From the NCBI GenBank assembly GCA_963771845.1, contig CAVYVC010000035.1:102866-166865 (forward strand): DNA of 64,000 bases. The letters run 5' to 3'. Positions 53,821-62,640 of this stretch are shown in pieces (within the stretch, counting starts at the first letter, position 1; the number at the start of each line of letters is the position of its first letter). Both the position numbers and the translations under genes were made by a program. Source of the stretch: VAZQ01 sp963771845. GTDB lineage: Bacteria > Pseudomonadota > Alphaproteobacteria > Rhizobiales > Xanthobacteraceae. The notes under the pieces are model-generated. The model was not told the DNA's origin. It did no database searches and worked only from the letters and a program-made list of their open reading frames with translations.

Positions 53821-54693
53821 ATGACACAACCCATCACGCTCCAGGACATCACCATTCATCCCGTCGTCGAGCAGCAGGGCCCGTTCTTCGACGCATTGGA
53901 GTTCTTTCCAACACTTACAAAGGATTTGCTGAATGAAAACCGCTCTTGGCTTGAGCCAAGCTTCATCGACCCGGCAAGCGGCAAGCTCGTGCTATGCGTC
54001 CAAAGTTTCGTGATAAAGACGCCGCATCATAACATTCTGGTCAATTCCTGTGTCGGCAATGACAAGCCTCGGCCGGCGCGTCCGTTCTGGAACATGATGA
54101 AGAGCGATAGTTTCGAAAAGAGCCTCGCGGCCGCGGAACTCGGCGTAAACGACATCGATTACGTCATGTGCACCCATCTGCACGTGGATCACGTGGGCTG
54201 GAACACGCGGCTCGAAAACGGAAGATGGGTGCCGACCTTTCCCAAGGCGAAATACGTCATGGCGGACCGCGAGCTCGCCTATTGGACCCAGAAGGAGAAG
54301 GAAGATCCTTCGGGGGTTCCCTGGATCACCAACTCCGTGCTGCCGATCGTCGCCGCCAACCGCGCTCAGGTCGTCAGGAGCGATTTTGGTCTCGAGGAAC
54401 GGGTGCAGTTCATCCCGACCCCCGGCCACACCATCGATCATTATTCGGTCCTGGTTGGGCAGCCCGGCGGTGACGCCCTGATTACCGGCGACATGATCCA
54501 TTCGGCGATCCAGGGAAAGTACCCCGAGCTCGGAATGCGCGCCGATTACGATTCGGCACAGGCGGGGCAGACGCGACGCAAGGTATTCGACCGTTTCTGC
54601 GAAGAGCCGACCATCATGTGCGTCACGCATTTCCCTATGCCGTCCACCGGGCGGGTGCGACGCTGGGCAGACGGCTACAAATTTGTCGCGTGA
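53821..54693 (+). CDS. MBL-fold metallo-hydrolase (second)
   Basis: 290 aa, ATG 53821, 6 bases after the permease stop. Ligands: THLHVDHVGW, TPGHTIDHYSV, ITGDMIHS, and CVTHFPMPSTGR. N-terminal VEQQGPFFDALEFFPTLTKDLLNENRSWL and SFVIKTPHHNILVNSCVGNDKPR are shared with MBL enzymes that sit next to aromatic-degradation or transport genes. Its close spacing to the transporter supports shared function. Confidence 0.88.
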   Translation: MTQPITLQDITIHPVVEQQGPFFDALEFFPTLTKDLLNENRSWLEPSFIDPASGKLVLCVQSFVIKTPHHNILVNSCVGNDKPRPARPFWNMMKSDSFEKSLAAAELGVNDIDYVMCTHLHVDHVGWNTRLENGRWVPTFPKAKYVMADRELAYWTQKEKEDPSGVPWITNSVLPIVAANRAQVVRSDFGLEERVQFIPTPGHTIDHYSVLVGQPGGDALITGDMIHSAIQGKYPELGMRADYDSAQAGQTRRKVFDRFCEEPTIMCVTHFPMPSTGRVRRWADGYKFVA

Positions 54694-54810
54694 GCGTTGC
54701 GGGGAACGCGTGTTTGCATTGTTGAGATAAGACGCGCTGGCGTTGCCAGATCCTTCGCCGTCATGCCCGAGAGGCGGGCACCAGTCAGCTGATCGCTGAA
54801 TTTTAGGCAA

Positions 54811-55536
54811 TTGAGTTTACACTTCGGGAGCATTTCTTCGTTAAACGCGTGCGCGGAGAGTGAAATGCCTGGGCGTGCGCGGGATCTCAGAAGGGCGCAA
54901 CGGAGACCCAAGCGCCAAGCTGCCTGGATCAGCTGTGGCGATACGCCTGCTTTGATCCAGTGCGTGATTTGGGACCTGACGGACGGTGGTGCCCGCCTTG
55001 CCTCGGCCCGCCTCAACATGTTGCCGGAACTCTTTACTCTCAATTTTACGAAGGACGGCAAGTCGTCCCGTTTCTGCCGCGTCGTCTGGCGAAAGAAGCC
55101 CCATGTCGGGGTGGAGTTTATCGACTCCGCCCAGGCTGCCGAACTGGAGACGCGGTATGCAAGGAGACGGCCGTCCGTGGGGACGGCGCAATATTTGCCG
55201 GTTCCCCTCGACAGCGTCCCGGGCTCGCTCACGCTCGCGCTGCAGGCCTCGAATGCGCCTGGACGTGCCGCCGCTCGAACCCCGGGCACGATTTCATCGC
55301 TTTCGTTGGGTTTACTGCTTTTGCTCTTCGTGGCGACGGCGCTTTTCTATGTCGCGGGTATGCAGCTCAGGGAGGGTACCCCCTGGGCCATGGAAGTTTG
55401 CGACTATGCCAGAGATTTTTGTGAAAACCCGGAGTGGAGTGGCGTGCCCGCTACCATTATCGGAACTCGTATTCCTGGCGGTAAAACGAATGGAGATTTA
55501 GGCAAAAAAGATCAATTCGACCGTTTCTTGGAATAA
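54811..55536 (+). CDS. PilZ-like protein with C-terminal membrane helix
   Basis: 241 aa. Residues about 24-115 resemble a PilZ domain (RDLRRAQRRPKRQAAWISCG..., VIWDLTDGGARLASARL, FCRVVWRKKPHVGVEFID): RxxxR and DxSxxG-like motifs for c-di-GMP, here the second reads DLTDGGARL, so binding is plausible but imperfect. A hydrophobic segment follows at about 160-180 (LGLLLLLFVATALFYVAGM). No clear link to the neighbours. Confidence 0.72.
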   Translation: MSLHFGSISSLNACAESEMPGRARDLRRAQRRPKRQAAWISCGDTPALIQCVIWDLTDGGARLASARLNMLPELFTLNFTKDGKSSRFCRVVWRKKPHVGVEFIDSAQAAELETRYARRRPSVGTAQYLPVPLDSVPGSLTLALQASNAPGRAAARTPGTISSLSLGLLLLLFVATALFYVAGMQLREGTPWAMEVCDYARDFCENPEWSGVPATIIGTRIPGGKTNGDLGKKDQFDRFLE

Positions 55537-55862
55537 TCATCAATGAGCAACCTCACGACATTGTCGAAATTTTCCTCCGGGTGCTGGGTACAGTATTCAT
55601 CAACCCATTTGCGAAGATCGTCGACCTCGGCGCCGGCAACGACATTGGGGCCGCTGAAGACGTAAGCATTATACGAGCTGATGAACCCGAGCATCCAGGC
55701 TTCATAGGCTCTGCCTTCGATCGGCTTGCGCGAGTTCCAGGTCGTGCAGGACACGCCGCCATAGCCCAGGGAAACGTAGGTTTGGGTGTGTGCAGGTGAA
55801 AAAGACAAGCACGAGATTGCCGCGAGTAACCCACCTGCGATGCTTGCTTTAACGCAACCCAT
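55512..55862 (-). CDS. Small exported protein
   Basis: 116 aa from ATG 55862. Signal peptide MGCVKASIAGGLLAAISCLSFSPAHTQ, mature part with two Cys (SCTTWNS..., DEYCTQHPEENF) and WMLGFISSYNAYVFSG, a pattern of short rhizobial periplasmic hypotheticals (Cys...W...A.E.W..G). Convergent with the PilZ gene (25-base overlap). Confidence 0.7.
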   Translation of the reverse strand: MGCVKASIAGGLLAAISCLSFSPAHTQTYVSLGYGGVSCTTWNSRKPIEGRAYEAWMLGFISSYNAYVFSGPNVVAGAEVDDLRKWVDEYCTQHPEENFDNVVRLLIDDYSKKRSN

Positions 55863-56017
55863 TGGCGTGCTCCATTGCAATCCCTGCCAGCGTATTAACA
55901 TTAGCTGGTTGCCGCCGCGTTAAGCCTGGTCGTACGCACACGGCCTTTGCGGCTAGATTGCAAGGGCGCTATGGTCGGGTCCGGCATGCCGCGGGTAACG
56001 AGGAAGCCGGAGACAGC

Positions 56018-57043
56018 ATGAGCGCAGCCTCTCCCGTGTGGATCTCCGAAGCCGACGTCGTTGAGCTCATGCATCTGCGCGATGCGATCGAAGCGCTCAC
56101 GCGCGGCCTCATGGAGGAGGCGGCAGGCTCGGCTCGCAACATGGAGAAGACCGCGGCGCATTGGGGCGCCAGCAGCAATATGCATGCGATCGGTGCGGTT
56201 TTCGAAGGCGCGGACGTGTTCGGAACGAAGACATGGGGGAACACCCCGGCAGGCTCCACGCCGCTACTCATTCTCTGGAACGCCACCAGCGCGAAGCTCT
56301 TGGCCATCATCGAGACGCGCGCGCTCGGGCAGATGCGAACCGCGGCGATGTCGGGCATTGCGACGCGCTGGATGAGCAGCGAGGATGCCGATGACCTTGC
56401 GATAATCGGCAGCGGCAAGCAGGCGCTGACCCAGGTGGCCGCGGTGGCCGCGGTGCGGCGGTTGCGGCGCATCCGGGTCTACAGTCCGACTCCGGCGAAG
56501 CGCAGCGCTTTCGCGCAGAAGCTGCGAACCGCGTTCCCGGGAATGGAAGTCAAAGTGACTGGCGATCCCGCCAGCGCGGCCGATGGCGCCTCCATCATCA
56601 CCTTGATCACGCGCGCCCGCGAGCCGGTCATCATCTCATCCATGGTCGTCCCCGGCGCCCACGTGAATGCGGCAGGTGCCATTACCAACGAGCGGCGCGA
56701 GTTTGCGCAGGACTTGTTTCCGCGGGCAACCATGGTGGCAGTCGACACGCTGCCGGCGGCCCGTGCACTGAGCGCCGAGTTCATCGATTGGTACGACGGC
56801 GAGCGCGCAGGTGATTGGACAGGGGTCCAGCGCATCTGCGATATTGTCGCGGCAGACAGGCGGCGTCCCGCCGGGACCGATCTTTCGCTGTTCAAGCCAA
56901 TGGGAATGGGCATTTCCGATTTGTCGCTCGGCATCGAAATCCTTCGCAGGGCGCAAGCATCTGGCGTAGGCCGCAGCATGCCCGTGCCGGGCGTCGCTCA
57001 GCCCCGAATTTCCAACACTCCGCAACAGGAGACCGCAGCATGA
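56018..57043 (+). CDS. Ornithine cyclodeaminase / mu-crystallin family protein
   Basis: 341 aa from ATG 56018 (MSAASPVWISEADVVELM). NAD(P) Rossmann domain around 125-240: LAIIGSGKQALTQVAAVAAVRRLRRIRVYSPTP. Catalytic-region family motifs: KTWGNTPAGSTPLLILWN, RTAAMSGIATRWM, DLSLGIEILRRAQASG. May be an OCD, alanine dehydrogenase or imine reductase. ATG overlaps the next gene (ATGA). Confidence 0.87.
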   Translation: MSAASPVWISEADVVELMHLRDAIEALTRGLMEEAAGSARNMEKTAAHWGASSNMHAIGAVFEGADVFGTKTWGNTPAGSTPLLILWNATSAKLLAIIETRALGQMRTAAMSGIATRWMSSEDADDLAIIGSGKQALTQVAAVAAVRRLRRIRVYSPTPAKRSAFAQKLRTAFPGMEVKVTGDPASAADGASIITLITRAREPVIISSMVVPGAHVNAAGAITNERREFAQDLFPRATMVAVDTLPAARALSAEFIDWYDGERAGDWTGVQRICDIVAADRRRPAGTDLSLFKPMGMGISDLSLGIEILRRAQASGVGRSMPVPGVAQPRISNTPQQETAA

Positions 57044-58152
57044 CCCAGGCCATCATTCGCGACATCAGTGGCGCCGCTGCGCCCCCCGCACTCGATCTCT
57101 GGGAGCCGGTCATCATCACCGGCGAGCAGATTTCCGCCGAGGCCGAGCGGCTTGCCTCCCTTGCGCGCCCCGCAAACGGGCGGCGGGAGGCCACCTTCAT
57201 CCACCCCCGCGCGAGCGCCCCCGGCAATGGTCTTGCGCCGGGCATACGCGTCGTACTTAGCGTGCTCAAGCCGGGCGAAGAGACGGCACCCATTCGGCAC
57301 AACTCGACCCAGGTGAACTTTTGCATCCGAGGCAGCGGGTCGGCGGACATTGGCGGCACAACCGTGCGCTACGGCCAATACGACGTGTGGAACACGCCCT
57401 CGTTCCGGACCTACACGCACCGCAACGACGGCAATGATCTTGCGGTCCGGCTGACCTATTCCAACGCGCCAGTTCTGGAAATGCTCAACATTCACATCGT
57501 TGAGGATGACCCGAAGCAACGATCCGGCGCGGTTGAGTCGCAACGCTCGGATGCAAGCGAGCAGCGCGAAGATCCGCGCCGCAAAAGTCCATACGGCATC
57601 GTGACGCTCGATAACGGCTCGCAGCTGATGCCCTATGAGATCCTGATCAATCCGCCGGCGGTGGAATCGAATGCGCTGCACTGGCCATGGGCGCAGGTGA
57701 AAAAGCATCTCGATAAACTGGAATCGCTTGGAAAGAACTACATCGGGCGGCAACTCTACATGATGTACAATCCCATGACCGGCCGCACCAATGGCTGCAC
57801 GCCGTCCTTCTTTGCGACCATCACCATCCGGCCGCCGAAGATCGTCGACCGCCCGCACCGGCACACCTCCGCCGCCATCAACTATTATTTTCACGGACGC
57901 GGCCGCAGCACCGTGGAGGGCAAGGTCTATGAATGGAAAGCGGGCGACCTGATGCTGTCAGCGCCCGGCTGGGGTGTGCACAATCACGCTTCCTATGATG
58001 AGCCGGTCTACGAGCTCACCGTCCAGGATCAGCCACTCAACATCTATATGGAGTCGCTGCTCTGGCAGGAGGATCTCAAGCACCCGGCCGCGCTGCTGGG
58101 CTCGGAAGCAGGTTTCGACACCAATCGCGCGCGCATGGTCGCTGCGGAATAG
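57040..58152 (+). CDS. Bicupin protein (gentisate dioxygenase-like)
   Basis: 370 aa with two cupin folds. First near 75-150: APIRHNSTQVNFCIRGSGSADIGG; second near 265-340: IVDRPHRHTSAAINYYFHGRGRSTVEGKVYEW, WGVHNHASYDEPVYEL, with the His pairs of a metal site (HRH ... HNH). This layout is that of bicupin ring-cleaving dioxygenases such as gentisate 1,2-dioxygenase, but I cannot show that it cleaves a ring. Overlap with OCD (ATGA) argues for one pathway. Confidence 0.82.
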   Translation: MTQAIIRDISGAAAPPALDLWEPVIITGEQISAEAERLASLARPANGRREATFIHPRASAPGNGLAPGIRVVLSVLKPGEETAPIRHNSTQVNFCIRGSGSADIGGTTVRYGQYDVWNTPSFRTYTHRNDGNDLAVRLTYSNAPVLEMLNIHIVEDDPKQRSGAVESQRSDASEQREDPRRKSPYGIVTLDNGSQLMPYEILINPPAVESNALHWPWAQVKKHLDKLESLGKNYIGRQLYMMYNPMTGRTNGCTPSFFATITIRPPKIVDRPHRHTSAAINYYFHGRGRSTVEGKVYEWKAGDLMLSAPGWGVHNHASYDEPVYELTVQDQPLNIYMESLLWQEDLKHPAALLGSEAGFDTNRARMVAAE

Positions 58153-58195
58153 CGGCATAGGCGGCGGGATTAGCGTACAGCGGTGCCGCGCGCCG

Positions 58196-58296
58196 GGACC
58201 GGTTCCCCTCCCAGTCTAAAGTCGGATTCATCCGCCTTCGGCAACAGTGCCGAGCCTGGGTAAAACCCGAGTTCGGACCGGGAGGGCCTCAAACTG
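58196..58296. repeat. Degenerate palindromic intergenic element
   Basis: CCCTCCCAGTCT... at the left is mirrored by ...CGGACCGGGAGGG at the right, with GAGTTCGG and CCGAG motifs shared with the hairpin cluster at 29.5 kb. It appears to be a relic of the same repeat type in the bicupin to next-gene gap. Confidence 0.4.
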
Positions 58297-58309
58297 ATCG
58301 GAGGCGCCT

Positions 58310-59326
58310 ATGGAATCGATCATCGGGGCCAACGGCATCGCCTCGGTGCATCTCACTCTCGCGGTCTGCGACTATGAGCACGTGCGTGAGATCGCCCAGG
58401 GCATCGTGCGCGCCGACGGCATCACGCTCACCCCGCTCATCTTCCCCTCCATTGAGGAGATCACGTTCCGGTTCACGAACTCACCTGAATGGGATGTGTC
58501 GGAGCTCTCGTTCGGGAAATACATCGCTTTGACCTCGCTGGGCGGCGCGCCCATGGTGGCGATTCCCGTATTTCCGTCCCGCGTGCATCGCCATTCCGCG
58601 ATCTACGTGCGCGCGGGCGCGGGAATCAAAAAAGCGAAGGACCTGGAGGGTCGCGTCGTCGGGATTCCGGAATGGGCGCAGACGGCGGGCATCTATGCGC
58701 GCGGAATCCTTGCCGAGGAATATGGCGTTGATCTCGCGGAAATCCGTTGGCTCCAGGCCGGCGTAAACGAGCCCGGGCGAGCGGAAAAGGTGGAGCTCAA
58801 GCTCCCGCCCGGTATCGGCTACAAGGCGTGCCCCGATACCAGCCTGTCGGCCATGCTCGCAAGCGGAGCGGTCGATGCGGTCATCTCCGCGCGCGCGCCG
58901 AAGGGGTACGCGTCCGGCGGCGGCGTTGTGCGCCTGTTTCCGGATTACCGTGCAGAGGAGGAGCGCTTCTTCAGAAAGACGGGCATTTTCCCGATCATGC
59001 ATCTGATCACCGTGCAGCGAGCGGTGCTGGAGCGCTATCCCTGGATCGCCATGAACCTGTTCAAGATGTTTGACGAGGCCAAGCGGCGCTGCTCCCAGCT
59101 TCTGCGCGACTTTACCTGCGCGCGCATCCCGCTGCCCTGGGCCGCAGCCGTAGTTGATGAGATCACTGAAAAATTCGGGCCTGATCCCTATCCTTACGGG
59201 ATCGAAGCAAGTCGTCCGACGCTGGAGGCGTTCTGCCGGTATGCCCACGACCAGGGCGTCACGCATCGGCGCATGAGCATCGAGGAGCTGTTTCCAGCGC
59301 AGGTGCGCGCCACGACAAGGGTGTGA
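58310..59326 (+). CDS. 4,5-dihydroxyphthalate decarboxylase-like / substrate-binding-like protein
   Basis: 338 aa. Family marks: LTLAVCDYEHVREIAQGIVRADGI, FRFTNSPEWDVSELSFGKYIAL, AGAGIKKAKDLEGRVVGIPEWAQTAGIYARGIL, GVVRLFPDYRAEEERFFRKTGIFPIMHLI, and GIEASRPTLEAFCRYAHDQGV. Homologous to Pht5-type decarboxylases, which share the periplasmic-binding fold and lack a signal peptide. Reaction in this pathway is inferred. ATG preceded by GGAGGCGCCT. Third gene of the OCD-bicupin run. Confidence 0.85.
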   Translation: MESIIGANGIASVHLTLAVCDYEHVREIAQGIVRADGITLTPLIFPSIEEITFRFTNSPEWDVSELSFGKYIALTSLGGAPMVAIPVFPSRVHRHSAIYVRAGAGIKKAKDLEGRVVGIPEWAQTAGIYARGILAEEYGVDLAEIRWLQAGVNEPGRAEKVELKLPPGIGYKACPDTSLSAMLASGAVDAVISARAPKGYASGGGVVRLFPDYRAEEERFFRKTGIFPIMHLITVQRAVLERYPWIAMNLFKMFDEAKRRCSQLLRDFTCARIPLPWAAAVVDEITEKFGPDPYPYGIEASRPTLEAFCRYAHDQGVTHRRMSIEELFPAQVRATTRV

Positions 59327-59803
59327 GGAAACTCGCCGCTGATTGCTGTCCTGGAATTTGCAGCGCATCCGCGAGAAACGCGTTCAAAGTAAGCCGGCGT
59401 CTTGCCCTCCAGCAAGTCCGCGGTCTCGCAGAGCAGCTGGATTGCAAACTTGACCTTGCGGACAATTTGCGACTGCGTGTATTGCGTAGGCATACGTAAG
59501 CTTGGTTGGCTGATAAAGGCGACCTGCCGGAGCTACAGCTCACAGGATGCGCGAAGCTCCGCCGTCGGAAGTCGCCGGGTCAAGGCCGCGTCAGCGCCCG
59601 ATGAAGGCTCGGCCTTGACGCGCCGAAGCGACGGCTACAATGGAAAAGCTGTGCGGCTAGAAGAAGCGGGAGCGGGTTCGTGATCGTGAAATTCACGTCA
59701 CGACTTTCATGTTGTTAGAGCCTGTGAGCAGGCTGTGGTTGAGCCGCAAGTTAGCAGTTGGTTTTGCGGTTGCGAAGCCTCTATACCAGAGAAGTCATGG
59801 CCA
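59327..59803. other. Intergenic region with possible gene remnant
   Basis: 477 bases. On the minus strand a frame from ATG 59493 reads MPTQYTQSQIVRKVKFAIQLLC...TADLLEGKTPAYFERV before losing character; it could be a short helical regulatory protein or fragment, but it overlaps the tail of the preceding gene on the other strand. Plus-strand frames look random. No RNA gene seen. Confidence 0.3.
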
Positions 59804-60490
59804 TCAGAGACCGGGAGAGCTGAAGGCGAGGGCTTCCTGCGATAGCACAATCTGATGCACGCGCTGGCGGGATAGGCCAAATTCCTTGCCTATCCTCTTG
59901 TAGGTCACCCCGGACTTGAGGGCCTGCGCAATCGCGGCATTGCGTTGTACGCCGCGGGCAATCGCCGCGTGCATTTTCTTGATCGCCAGGACGGTCTGAC
60001 GTTGCTTTACTTTGCGGTGCTGCGCCCTTTTTGCTTTAAGCAGTGCGTGATAGCCGAGCCGAGAGCGGGGGCGCTCTCCGCGCCGTGGCCTGCCTGGTCG
60101 AGAAAATTTGGGAGTACCTTTCAAAAGAGCTAGGCGAAAAACGGTTCGCGGATTGAGGCCAAACTCGGCTGCGATGATCGAACGGCGTAGGCCCGCCTTC
60201 ACTGCCTGGGCGATAATGGTGTCGCGCGGGGTGCCTCTTCGAATGGCGGCGCGCATACCGGCGATCGCCTCGCTTTGGCGCTGTTTGCGGCTCTCCAGAT
60301 CGCTTGCTCGAAGGGTATATGATCGATGTTTCAAACCTCGCAGGTGATGAGAGCGACGCTGTACCGCGGTCGGGGCGACGCCGAGTCGCTTGGCGATGGT
60401 ATCGGCCGACAGTCCGGCAGCCTGGAGTTTTCGCAGGAGTGCATCCTGCTCGGGAGTCCAAAGCGGGGATTTGACGTGTCGGTTGATCAT
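59804..60490 (-). CDS. Basic multi-helix-turn-helix DNA-binding protein
   Basis: 228 aa, about one quarter Arg/Lys. Three helix-turn-helix-like segments are visible: WTPEQDALLRKLQAAGLSADTIAKRLGVAPTAVQRRS (SANT/GcrA-like), RDTIIAQAVKAGLRRSIIAAEFGLNPRTVFRL, and RNAAIAQALKSGVTYKRIGKEFGLSRQRVHQIV. Between them is a basic spacer. The N-terminus WTPEQDxLL resembles the GcrA/SANT helix. It lies just outside the left end of the integrated element. Regulatory role inferred; target unknown. Confidence 0.7.
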   Translation of the reverse strand: MINRHVKSPLWTPEQDALLRKLQAAGLSADTIAKRLGVAPTAVQRRSHHLRGLKHRSYTLRASDLESRKQRQSEAIAGMRAAIRRGTPRDTIIAQAVKAGLRRSIIAAEFGLNPRTVFRLALLKGTPKFSRPGRPRRGERPRSRLGYHALLKAKRAQHRKVKQRQTVLAIKKMHAAIARGVQRNAAIAQALKSGVTYKRIGKEFGLSRQRVHQIVLSQEALAFSSPGL

Positions 60491-60652
60491 CGCGGGCAGT
60501 GAGAATCAGTTAAGGGCAAAGATATTGAGCCAAGAAGCGGGCACGCAAGGGGCCGGCTGGTGACCTTGTGCTGGCGCAAAAGGCACGTCACAACTTTCGT
60601 GTGGTTGGACACGGCAGAGGGCTCGGGAGAGCGCTGAAAACCCACGGAAAAC

Positions 60653-60708
60653 TGGTGGGCGCTGCAGGGATTGAACCTGCGACCTCTCCCGTGTGAAGGG
60701 AACGCTCT
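60653..60708 (-). other. Left attachment site: copy of 3' half of tRNA-Val(CAC)
   Basis: The minus strand reads AGAGCGTTCCCTTCACACGGG, GAGGTCGCAGGTTCAATCCC, TGCAGCGCCCACCA: anticodon stem TTCCC/GGGAG around loop TTCACAC (anticodon CAC), a complete T arm, acceptor 3' strand and encoded CCA. No D arm or acceptor 5' strand precedes it, so it is not a functional tRNA. Direct proximity to the integrase marks it as attL or attR of an element inserted into a tRNA-Val gene. The intact tRNA should lie at the far end, right of the window. Confidence 0.85.
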
Positions 60709-60782
60709 CCACAAAAGCACAACAAAATCAAGGCTACAATCGCTGCGATTCCCCTCAAATCCCCCCTGTTTGTTCACGTATT

Positions 60783-61919
60783 TCATGGGCGTTTCGTGGG
60801 CACTCTTCGTCGGGAGAACGCGTTTACAGCCTCGCGCAGGTGATCGTGCGCGTGGTGGCCATACGTACGGCGAATGATATCCTCCGTCGTTCCAAGGACG
60901 CCTGCGACGTCATATACGGAGACGCCTAGTTGGAGGAGCATTGTCGCGCAGGTGTGCCTGAGGACGTGAGGGGTTACGTCGGCACCCAATCCAGCAAGTT
61001 CACGCGCTGTCTGCCACGCTCTCCGCTCCTGGGAGCGGATCGGTCGTCCGGCATACTCTATGACATAGCGCTGCGTGAGCCCACGCCAGCGGCGCAGATG
61101 GGGTAGAAGACGCGGGGGTATTGGAACCGGTGGTCGGCGTTTGATCGAATCCACAGACCCTGCGGCTCGCCTATAGAGGATACCTGATGTGAGATCGATC
61201 CAGCCGCCCGCAGTGTTGCGGATCCACTGCAGGCGCAGGATCGCGTCATGCCTTGTACCTGTATACAGGGCGATCAGGATGAAGCGGGCCAGGTGACGGT
61301 TGATCTTTGAATGATGACGCACCCCATGACGATCCCAACCCAATGCGCCAGCCAACAACGCGGCGGCTTCACTTCGGGTGAGATGGCGCTCTCGCGGACC
61401 AGCTTGAGCGGGCAGCCAAATCGGGATCGGCCGATCAATTTTGCTTTCCTTCCAGCACCACCGAAGTGCGGCTCCCAGGACAACAAGCTCGCGCCGAGCG
61501 GTTGATGGCTTGATCGGTCTGGTCCCTTTTGAAGTCCGTGCATCGGTTTGGCGCACGCGCCATTGCACGTATTCGATGCAGGTAGCGCTGGTTACCGCCG
61601 CGACTGCACGGGTGCCGAAAAAATCGATCAGCTTGCTGATCGCACCGCCAATCAAGTCGGGACGGCGGGTGGTCGGTGCGTGTTTCTCCCCGTATTCAGC
61701 AAGCGCATCGGCAATAAGGACCTGGGAGGGGTGCCCTTCGCCGAAATCCGGACGGTGTTTCTGGCCGATATAATTTGCTAGTGCTTCTTCAGCCGCGCCG
61801 ATATCGCTTTCGCCCGCGCCTGTGCTGATCTCGCGGCCACGATCGAGGATGATCCAGGCAGCTGCGCGTTGGCGGCGCCGCCTGAGGTATAGTCGTGCAC
61901 CTTTGCTTCGACGCGGCAT
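60783..61919 (-). CDS. Tyrosine-type site-specific integrase
   Basis: 378 aa. Catalytic set: Arg in ALYTGTRHDAILRLQW, HxxR in TPHVLRHTCATMLLQLGV, and Tyr in IIRRTYGHHAHDHL. The N-terminal core-binding SAM-like domain lies around residues 70-165 (LADALAEYGEKHA...). It inserts and excises the element at the tRNA-Val site. Located 75 bases inside the attachment site, reading toward it, as is usual. Overlaps the upstream frame by about 140 bases on the same strand. Confidence 0.9.
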   Translation of the reverse strand: MPRRSKGARLYLRRRRQRAAAWIILDRGREISTGAGESDIGAAEEALANYIGQKHRPDFGEGHPSQVLIADALAEYGEKHAPTTRRPDLIGGAISKLIDFFGTRAVAAVTSATCIEYVQWRVRQTDARTSKGTRPIKPSTARRELVVLGAALRWCWKESKIDRPIPIWLPAQAGPRERHLTRSEAAALLAGALGWDRHGVRHHSKINRHLARFILIALYTGTRHDAILRLQWIRNTAGGWIDLTSGILYRRAAGSVDSIKRRPPVPIPPRLLPHLRRWRGLTQRYVIEYAGRPIRSQERRAWQTARELAGLGADVTPHVLRHTCATMLLQLGVSVYDVAGVLGTTEDIIRRTYGHHAHDHLREAVNAFSRRRVPTKRP

Positions 61920-62131
61920 AATTCCCTCATCCTTTCAATATTGGCGAGCGTCGTGAAATCTTTCCCGGCAATCCGCTCGATAATGAGACGGCCCCGGGCA
62001 GCCTCACGCCGCAGGCCTGCAGCCGTCACGGAGCCGTCCGGAAATGCCAGGGTAGCCGCGATACCCAACCGCAACGGGGTGTCTGGGCTCACCTGGTCTG
62101 AAGGCGGTATGACGGCAACGGCACAACACAT
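61778..62131 (-). CDS. Excisionase-like small protein
   Basis: 117 aa. The central segment SVTAAGLRREAARGRLIIERIAGKDFTTLANIERMRELCR looks like a winged-helix excisionase/MerR-like DNA-binding unit, in which a helix is followed by a RLxxxRxxGxxxxT wing. The C-terminus is Ala-rich and basic. The 3' third overlaps the integrase start, which is common for int-xis pairs, although the true int start may be further in. Would direct excision. Confidence 0.7.
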   Translation of the reverse strand: MCCAVAVIPPSDQVSPDTPLRLGIAATLAFPDGSVTAAGLRREAARGRLIIERIAGKDFTTLANIERMRELCRVEAKVHDYTSGGAANAQLPGSSSIVAARSAQARAKAISARLKKH

Positions 62132-62161
62132 AATACCTCACGCGACAATCTGACCTGGTGC

Positions 62162-62527
62162 TTACTCTTCAGTCTCGTCCTCAGAGAGCAGGTCGTAGTG
62201 ACGGCTGAAGTCGAACTGGCCACGCGCGACCTTCAGTAGTTCAGGCCGCAGATCCTTGGACGTCACCCGTGGCCACCCCTCCACCGCCTTGGTCTTGACG
62301 ATGGCGAACGTGGTACCGGCGTAAAACAGCGCCCAGCCCGCCCGAAACAGCCAGTCTTGGACTTCGCGCAAGAAGTCATCGCGCAACCGACGGCGGCTCC
62401 AGAGCCGCTTCAACGTGATCTCGGCGAGCCTGGCGCGGGTTCGCTCCTCCGGCCCGACCAGCAGCAGAAGCAGGATTGCGCATTCCATCGCGTCGGGTTG
62501 GGAGGGGCGCGGGGCTCGCTGGACCAT
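62162..62527 (-). CDS. Island hypothetical protein
   Basis: 121 aa from ATG 62527, preceded by AAGGAGCC (an upstream start at 62551 is weaker). AILLLLLVGPEERTRARLAEITLKRLWSRRRLRDDFLREVQDWLFRAGWALFYAGTTFAIVKTKAVEGW is helical with a short hydrophobic face; the C-terminus is acidic (DETEE). I have seen similar proteins on rhizobial integrated elements but cannot assign a role. Same strand as int/xis. Confidence 0.68.
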   Translation of the reverse strand: MVQRAPRPSQPDAMECAILLLLLVGPEERTRARLAEITLKRLWSRRRLRDDFLREVQDWLFRAGWALFYAGTTFAIVKTKAVEGWPRVTSKDLRPELLKVARGQFDFSRHYDLLSEDETEE

Positions 62528-62640
62528 GGCTCCTTGACCTGTACTTGGCACAGAATTATGTAGTGTGAATTCTACTAGTGTCCATCCTCCCCCGCAAGAT
62601 CACATAAAAATGGGGCTTCATGGCAGGACCCGGCATCATG

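Noticed and set aside
59402..59683. Small plus-strand gene
   Set aside because: No RBS, no family resemblance, Ser/Arg-rich composition typical of a random frame.
60653..60708. Functional tRNA-Val gene
   Set aside because: The D arm and 5' acceptor strand are missing; only the 3' half is present.
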